Origin: Caldilineaceae bacterium
Lineage (GTDB): Bacteria; Chloroflexota; Anaerolineae; Caldilineales; Caldilineaceae
Assembly: GCA_028819675.1 (NCBI GenBank)
Contig: JAPPKT010000487.1
Span: 1-30,063, forward strand
Reading direction: 5' to 3'
DNA length: 30,063 nt
Position numbers and translations under genes: made by a program. The notes beneath the pieces are model-generated. The model made no database searches. It was not told the origin of the DNA and worked only from the letters and a program-made list of their open reading frames with translations. Shown in pieces: positions 25,159-30,063 of this stretch. The first letter of the stretch is position 1; every line of letters begins with the position of its first letter.

Positions 25159-26134
25159 CGCGCGATGCCAGTGCGGTGTCCTGGCTCCGTAACACCTGTA
25201 CGATTTCGCGGACGGTCTGTCCCTGCACCTTTTCAATATCATCCCGGTACTTGAGAAGCACACCCAGCGTTTCGTCCACCACGTTCTCAGTGAGTTCCTC
25301 CTGATCGAGCGCGGTGAGAGCATTCATCCAGTCCAGTGTCTCGGCGACGCCCGGGAACTTGTAAAGCTCCCCGCGCCGCAACTCCTGCACAAAGCCAACG
25401 ACCTCTCGCGACAGTTTCTCAGAAGCGTGCGGAGCCTTTGCGTGCAGGATCGCATACTCCTTTTCGAAGCTGGGGTAGTCGATCCAGTGGTAGAGGCAGC
25501 GGCGTTTCAACGCGTCGTGAATCTCGCGCGTGCGATTGGATGTAATGACCACCACCGGCGGCGTCGGCGCCTGGATCGTGCCAATCTCAGGTATGGTAAT
25601 CTGAAAGTCGCTCAAGACCTCCAGCAAAAAAGCTTCGAACTCCTCGTCGGCTCGGTCCAGTTCATCGATCAGCAGAATCGGCGCCTTCCCGTTGTGTTGA
25701 CCGCGGCTGTCTATCGCCTGTAGAAGCGGGCGCCGCAGCAGAAACGTGTCGCTGAACAGGTCCTGGATCACCGCCTCTCGCAACTCCCTGCCGGCCGCTT
25801 CATCGGAATGCTCCGGCGGACTTGAGCCCTGTTCAGTCGCTTCCAACAACCGGATCTGAAGCATCTGGCGCGCGTAGTTCCATTCATACACCGCCGTGCT
25901 CACATCCAGCCCCTCGTAACACTGGAGCCGGATAAGCCGCGTGTCGAGCATCTGCGACAAAATCTTCGCCACTTCCGTCTTGCCGACGCCGGCCTCCCCC
26001 TCAAGGAACAGGGGGCGCTTCAATTTGAGTGCAAGGAAGATAGCCGTCGCCAGGCTGTGGTCCGCAATATACGCTTTCGTTCGCAGGGCTTCGGCGACGG
26101 ATTGAACGGAGGGCAACTGATTCGGAGTGGTCAT
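25151..26134 (-). CDS. MoxR family AAA+ ATPase (CoxD-like)
   Basis: A 327-residue AAA+ ATPase of the MoxR family, which acts as a chaperone with a VWA partner. Walker A is GEAGVGKT at residues 46-53. Walker B is ILLIDELDRADEEFEAFLLEVLSD around residues 150-175, including the family's acidic residues. Sensor 1 is VVITSNRTREIHDALKRRCLYHWIDYP near 200, with the arginine finger RRC. The C-terminal lid domain follows. The start overlaps the kinase stop by ATGA and its stop overlaps the coxE start by 8 bases, so the three are translationally linked. In the cox-type operons the CoxD ATPase with CoxE finishes the molybdenum active site. Confidence 0.93.
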   Translation of the reverse strand: MTTPNQLPSVQSVAEALRTKAYIADHSLATAIFLALKLKRPLFLEGEAGVGKTEVAKILSQMLDTRLIRLQCYEGLDVSTAVYEWNYARQMLQIRLLEATEQGSSPPEHSDEAAGRELREAVIQDLFSDTFLLRRPLLQAIDSRGQHNGKAPILLIDELDRADEEFEAFLLEVLSDFQITIPEIGTIQAPTPPVVVITSNRTREIHDALKRRCLYHWIDYPSFEKEYAILHAKAPHASEKLSREVVGFVQELRRGELYKFPGVAETLDWMNALTALDQEELTENVVDETLGVLLKYRDDIEKVQGQTVREIVQVLRSQDTALASRDE

Positions 26135-26742
26135 TGGGGCGCCGCTGTATTGGGTTGAAGTAATGACTGCAGCCAGCGTGAGGCTTCCTGCGGCCTGTTG
26201 AACCGGTGCACGTTCATGTGTTTAAACTCTTCGCCGTCCAGAAGTGTAAGATATTTCTTGCGATGGCGGCGATGGCTAGTAAACGCGTACCATACGATAC
26301 TGTTTCGGCCAAAAATATTGCGGAGAGATTCGCGATTGCCGTTCCACAACTCCTGTTGTGAAAAAAACCGCCGAGCCGTCCGCCAGATTACCCGGCACAT
26401 CACCGGGATCAAGCCGTAGTCCAACCAGACAAGATCCGTGGCACGGCTCCAGACGATGTCCCGGCTCTGGCTATAGTTGCCGTCAACGACCCAGGCCTCT
26501 TCCGCCGTCGCAGCTTGCACCCGCCCGCGGAAAACCGGCCTTGAGGCCGGCTGCCACTTCTCTTCCCAGTAAAGCGCGTCAAGCTCTACGTGAGGCAGAG
26601 ATAGATTCTGCGCTAACTGCCGCGCCAGCGTCGTCTTTCCGGAGCCGCTGACACCGATTACGACCAGACGAAGAGGTTGTGAAGAAGAGTAAGAGGAGCG
26701 AGAACTTCCTTCCGTTCCCGCTCCAAGGCTTTCAGTCCTCAC
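26131..26742 (-). CDS. Small P-loop kinase-like protein (adenylate kinase-like/FlaR-type)
   Basis: A 203-residue P-loop NTPase. The Walker A loop GVSGSGKT is at residues 30-37, followed by ARQLAQNLSLPHVELDALYWE, the arrangement of the topology-modulation/FlaR-like small kinases. Later motifs include WVVDGNYSQSRDIVWSRATDLVWLDY around 85-110 and a basic segment RRFFSQQELWNGNRESLRNIF typical of the family. The first 22 residues are Ser-rich and unusual; a GTG at 26742 is the only in-frame start found. Its stop overlaps the MoxR ATG by ATGA. Substrate is unknown. Its place between the CoxM-type gene and moxR suggests a role in cofactor or enzyme maturation, but coincidental operon membership is equally possible. 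Confidence 0.8.
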   Translation of the reverse strand: MRTESLGAGTEGSSRSSYSSSQPLRLVVIGVSGSGKTTLARQLAQNLSLPHVELDALYWEEKWQPASRPVFRGRVQAATAEEAWVVDGNYSQSRDIVWSRATDLVWLDYGLIPVMCRVIWRTARRFFSQQELWNGNRESLRNIFGRNSIVWYAFTSHRRHRKKYLTLLDGEEFKHMNVHRFNRPQEASRWLQSLLQPNTAAPQ

Positions 26743-26765
26743 TCTCCGTTTCTCACTACTCGTCC

Positions 26766-27623
26766 TTAAGCTCTGTCTCTGGCCGTGAGCAATGCTTGAA
26801 TGCCTATTGACTTGGCCAATTCCTGGCGGTAACCGGCCGAGGCGAACATATCACCCGTAGCATCGGGAATCGACAGACCGCTGACAGCGCTCACAATTGC
26901 ATCGTCGCTGAGATCCGAACCGACCAGACTTGACGCGACCGCGCTCGCCGAAACTGCGGTGGACGAAACGCCGTTGAAGCAGAGGCTGGCCCCCGTGCAA
27001 CTGCCCCCGTCCCCTCGCGAAACCAGGGCCGCCGCGCCGCACAGCGCATAGCCGGACGCCGGATGCTCGAACTTCACATATGCCGAACCGGTTCCCGCTG
27101 CCGTAGCAGGTATTTCGACCTCGGTGAGGATCTCATCCGGTTGTAATGCGGTCATCATCAGATCGACAAAGAAATCGGACGCACTGACCGAACGGCTGCC
27201 CCCGGCTCCCGTCACATGCAGTGTCGCGCCCAGCGCCAGCGCCGCCGCCGGAAGGTCCGAAGCCGGATCGGCATGAGAGAGGTTGCCGCCAATCGTCCCG
27301 CGGTACCGTACCTGGCGGTCGCCTATCTGCCCCGCCGCTTCCGCCAGCAACGGTGCCGCCGCCTGCACATCAGCCGAATTGGCAATCTCATTGTAGGTGA
27401 CACACGCGCCGATGCGGATACTGCCGTTGGACCGGCTGATGCCCTGCAACGCATCGATGCGCCCGATATCGACCAGCGCAGCTGGCGCCGCCAGCCTGAG
27501 CTTCATCACAGGAATCAAACTGTGACCGCCCGCCAGGACTTTGGCGTCTGGATTGTCGGAAAGGATCTGAACCGCCTCCTGAACGGATGACGGGCGATGG
27601 TAATCGAATTTGGATGGGTACAT
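26766..27623 (-). CDS. CoxM-type FAD-binding subunit of a molybdenum hydroxylase
   Basis: A 285-residue FAD-binding subunit (medium subunit) of the xanthine dehydrogenase/CO dehydrogenase family. It transfers electrons from the 2Fe-2S subunit to the final acceptor. The FAD-binding motifs are visible: KVLAGGHSLIPVMKLRLA around residue 32, and YRGTIGGNLSHADPASDLPAA around residue 105. The protein is of normal length and its C-terminal domain appears complete. The ATG at 27623 has GGGAG at good spacing; an upstream ATG at 27650 lacks one. It follows the CoxL-type gene by 86 bases. The usual order of genes is M-S-L, so the L-M order here without a small subunit downstream is atypical, and a coxS-type gene must lie elsewhere. 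Confidence 0.9.
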   Translation of the reverse strand: MYPSKFDYHRPSSVQEAVQILSDNPDAKVLAGGHSLIPVMKLRLAAPAALVDIGRIDALQGISRSNGSIRIGACVTYNEIANSADVQAAAPLLAEAAGQIGDRQVRYRGTIGGNLSHADPASDLPAAALALGATLHVTGAGGSRSVSASDFFVDLMMTALQPDEILTEVEIPATAAGTGSAYVKFEHPASGYALCGAAALVSRGDGGSCTGASLCFNGVSSTAVSASAVASSLVGSDLSDDAIVSAVSGLSIPDATGDMFASAGYRQELAKSIGIQALLTARDRA

Positions 27624-27709
27624 TCGTTTTACTCCCGTTGTGCGCTTCAAGTTTTTCGTTCTCAGCCAATCGCTGCGTTACGCAGTAACCGACGACGAAG
27701 AAACAGAAG

Positions 27710-30063
27710 CTAGTTCATTGCGTTCCAGACCTTCTCCGATGTCACCGGCATGTCGATGTGGTTCACGCCGAAGGGCGACAGCGCATCGACCACCGCGTTC
27801 ACTACCGCTGCCGGCGACGCGATTGTGCCCGCCTCTCCAACACCCTTGACGCCAAGCGGGTTATGCGGGCAAGGGGTCACCGTACGGTCGGTTTCGAAAG
27901 AGGGCAGGAAGTGGGCCTTGGGTACCGCATAGTCGAGCATCGTACCGCTCAGCAAGTTGGCGCCTTCGTCGTATACGGCCGTCTCATAGAGTGACTGCCC
28001 CACGCCCTGCGCAATGCCTCCGTGTACCTGTCCATCCACAATCATTGGATTGATGACGTTGCCCACGTCGTCAACCGCCAGATAGCGCTGCAGATCAACC
28101 TGACCCGTGTTGGCGCAAACCTCGACGACCGCGATGTGCGTGCCGAACGGGAAAACGAAGTTCTCAGGATCGTAGAAGCTGGTCGCCTCCAGCGCCGGCT
28201 CGATACCCTTCGGCAGGTTGTGTGCGAGGTACGCCTGCAACGCTACGTCGGGTAACGACTGCGCCTGGTCCGGGGAGCCCTTGACGAAGAAGTTCCCATC
28301 TTCAAACTCCAGGTCCTCCTCGGCGGCCTCCAGCAGGTGGGCCGCGATGGTCCGCGCCTTGTCAACGACCTTCTCGGCCGCAGAAGCAATCGCGCTGCCG
28401 CCCGTCGCCGCACTGCGGCTGCCGTACGTGCCCCAGCCGTGGGGCATGACCCCTGAATCGCCCTCGATTACGTCGATATCTTCGTAGGGTACACCCAGCG
28501 CGCTGGCAACGATCTGGGCATAGGTGGTCTCGTGGCCCTGGCCGTGGCCGGAACAGCCGCTGTACACGGTCACCTTGCCGGTGGCGTGGACGCGCACGAC
28601 TGCGCTCTCCCACTGGCCTGCCTGGGCGCCAAGAGAACCAACCACGGCTGACGGCGCCAGACCGCAAGCCTCGATGTAGGTTGAAAGGCCAATGCCAACG
28701 TACCTGCCCTGTTCTCTGAGAGTAGCCTGCTCATTACGGAAGTCGTCGTATCCTATCGCTTCCAGCGCCTTGTCCAGTGCGCCTTCATAGTTGCCGCTGT
28801 CATACGCAAGCGCAACCTGCGTCTGGAACGGGAAGTTGTCCGGTGCAACAAAATTGCGTCGGCGAATCTCGGCTGGATCGAGGCCGGTGACACGCGCTGC
28901 CTCGTCCACCAAACGCTCTACAACGAACGTAGCTTCAGGCCGGCCCGCGCCGCGGTAGGCGTCAACGGGTACAGTGTGCGTGAACACCCCGTAAACGTGG
29001 CAGTGAATTGCCGGCAGATCATATTCACCCGACATCAATGTACCGTACAGATAGGTTGGTACCGCCGGCGCAAATGTTGACAGATACGCGCCCATGGCCG
29101 CGTACGTGTCGACCCGCAGGCCGATGAATTTGCCGTTCGCGTCGACTGCCATTTCGGCGTGGGTCACGTGGTCGCGGCCGTGCGCATCGGTCAGATAGGT
29201 CTCCGTGCGCGTCGCCGTCCACTTGACCGGGCGGCCGGTCTGCATCGACGCCCACGCCGCGATCGCCTCATCGGCATAGTGGTGGATCTTGCTCCCGAAA
29301 CCACCGCCAACCTCCGGCGCGATCACCCGGATCTTGTGCTCCGGCAAACCCAGCGAAGCCAGACTTATCAGCAATCGGTGGATATGAGGATTCTGGGTCG
29401 TCATGTAGAGAGTCAACTCGCCCGTGATGCTATTGTAGTCTGCCAGCGCGGCGCGCGGCTCCATCGCATTCGGAATCAGACGGTTGTTGACGATGTCCAG
29501 GCTGGCGACGTGCGCCGCATTGGCAAATGCGGCGTCTGTACTCTCCTTGTCGCCAATCTCCCAGTCGAAGGCGATGTTGTTCGGCGCCTCGTCATGTACC
29601 AGCGGCGCCCCGTCTTCCGTCGCCTTCTTCGGATCGGCAACACCGTCGCGCGGGTCGTAGTCCACGTAAATCAGTTCGAGCGCGTCATGCGCCGTGTACA
29701 GGTCCTCGGCAACCACGATGGCCACGCCGTCACCGACGTACCGGGTCGTGTCTTTCGCCAGCATGTAGTGTTCAGGAATCACCATGTCCGGCAGCAGCCA
29801 GCCGACAGGAATGCCGCCCGGAACGCCGCTATCCACAATATCACTGGCCGTGTAGACGGCAATCACGCCGTCCAACGCCTCGGCTTCGCTGGCGTCGATA
29901 CTGTTGATCTTGGCGTGGGCATAGTCGCTACGCAAAATCGTGCAGTAGGCCATGTTAGGCAGTTGCAGATCGTCTGTATATTTTGCCCGCCCGGTAATCA
30001 GCTCAGGATCCTCTCGTCGGCGGATGGATGAACCGAATACACCCGCACCATTGCTTTCACCTG
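27710..30063 (-). CDS. CoxL-type molybdopterin-binding large subunit, form II-like (partial, N-terminus beyond window)
   Basis: The gene runs through the right edge. The frame reads GESNGAGVFGSSIRRRED, then PELITGRAKYTDDLQLPNMAY, so the ATG near 29953 is internal; about 784 residues are visible. It is the molybdopterin-cytosine-dinucleotide subunit that hydroxylates the substrate. Visible motifs are PEVGGGFGSKIHHYADE, the active-site loop AYRGAGR (DNA 28940-28960), GCSGHGQGHETTYAQI and the catalytic Glu in GVKGVGEAGTI near the end. AYRGAGR marks the form II group; authentic CO dehydrogenases (form I) have AYxCSFR. So the real substrate may be an aldehyde, aromatic or N-heterocycle. It is maturation-linked to the downstream moxR, coxE and xdhC genes. 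Confidence 0.92.
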   Translation of the reverse strand, partial: GESNGAGVFGSSIRRREDPELITGRAKYTDDLQLPNMAYCTILRSDYAHAKINSIDASEAEALDGVIAVYTASDIVDSGVPGGIPVGWLLPDMVIPEHYMLAKDTTRYVGDGVAIVVAEDLYTAHDALELIYVDYDPRDGVADPKKATEDGAPLVHDEAPNNIAFDWEIGDKESTDAAFANAAHVASLDIVNNRLIPNAMEPRAALADYNSITGELTLYMTTQNPHIHRLLISLASLGLPEHKIRVIAPEVGGGFGSKIHHYADEAIAAWASMQTGRPVKWTATRTETYLTDAHGRDHVTHAEMAVDANGKFIGLRVDTYAAMGAYLSTFAPAVPTYLYGTLMSGEYDLPAIHCHVYGVFTHTVPVDAYRGAGRPEATFVVERLVDEAARVTGLDPAEIRRRNFVAPDNFPFQTQVALAYDSGNYEGALDKALEAIGYDDFRNEQATLREQGRYVGIGLSTYIEACGLAPSAVVGSLGAQAGQWESAVVRVHATGKVTVYSGCSGHGQGHETTYAQIVASALGVPYEDIDVIEGDSGVMPHGWGTYGSRSAATGGSAIASAAEKVVDKARTIAAHLLEAAEEDLEFEDGNFFVKGSPDQAQSLPDVALQAYLAHNLPKGIEPALEATSFYDPENFVFPFGTHIAVVEVCANTGQVDLQRYLAVDDVGNVINPMIVDGQVHGGIAQGVGQSLYETAVYDEGANLLSGTMLDYAVPKAHFLPSFETDRTVTPCPHNPLGVKGVGEAGTIASPAAVVNAVVDALSPFGVNHIDMPVTSEKVWNAMN

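Noticed and set aside
25159..25323. N-terminal extension of the CoxE-type protein
   Set aside because: It lies wholly inside moxR in another frame and gives an Arg/Trp-rich leader; the overlapping ATG at 25158 fits the coupled pattern.
29159..30031. Plus-strand open frame of 290 codons near the right edge
   Set aside because: Antisense shadow of the well-supported CoxL-type gene; Arg/Val/His-rich composition typical of such shadows.

Overview
The window carries two minus-strand blocks flanking one plus-strand block. Together they look like part of an aerobic, heterotrophic bacterial chromosome. The family mix (lipoprotein sugar-binding protein with an Ala/Pro-rich linker, YtcP/LplB-type permeases, molybdenum hydroxylase cluster with MoxR/CoxE/XdhC, GlcDEF, and a class IV aminotransferase beside a sulfotransferase-like gene) fits Chloroflexota, perhaps a marine or host-associated Caldilineae-like lineage. 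That placement is inference from gene content, not from a marker gene. No rRNA, tRNA, CRISPR array or insertion sequence was seen.

Region 1 (1-7200, minus strand) is one putative carbohydrate-uptake operon. It reads two ABC permeases, a lipoprotein substrate-binding protein, an unrecognised 653-residue protein with a repeated LLTGD motif, an enolase-superfamily (mandelate racemase-like) enzyme, and the first 12 codons of a Rossmann-fold protein, probably an oxidoreductase. A good promoter (TTGACA, 17 bp, TAGCCT) lies at 7217-7189 on the minus strand. A perfect 11-bp hairpin separates the binding-protein gene from the next gene. The set suggests import of a sugar or uronate-type compound and its conversion through an acid-sugar route.

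Region 2 (7262-15435, plus strand) is more miscellaneous. It holds an oligopeptidase B-like serine peptidase, a doubtful downstream ORF, and then a sulfotransferase-like protein next to a class IV aminotransferase homologue. In that homologue the PLP-binding lysine position is occupied by histidine (H160). After a 360-bp gap with its own promoter comes a 928-residue membrane protein of the PTPS-related/GT-C type. Right behind it is a decayed 3' fragment of a second class IV aminotransferase, containing an in-frame stop.

Region 3 (15464-30063, minus strand) is a long, tightly packed array, probably one or two transcripts. It runs: CoxL-type molybdopterin hydroxylase large subunit (cut by the window edge), CoxM-type FAD subunit, a small P-loop kinase, MoxR ATPase, CoxE-type VWA protein, a two-gene XdhC/CoxI pair, GlcD, a lipoprotein PQQ-type sugar dehydrogenase with two discoidin-like domains, GlcE, a quinone oxidoreductase, and GlcF. 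ATGA-type or 8-bp overlaps join kinase-MoxR, MoxR-CoxE and XdhC-GlcD, so molybdoenzyme maturation and glycolate oxidation are translationally linked here. The CoxL motif is AYRGAGR (form II-like), so the substrate need not be CO. No 2Fe-2S small subunit lies inside the window.

The strongest candidates for something undescribed are the lysine-less aminotransferase homologue with its sulfotransferase-like neighbour, and the combined molybdenum hydroxylase/glycolate oxidase/PQQ-dehydrogenase array.
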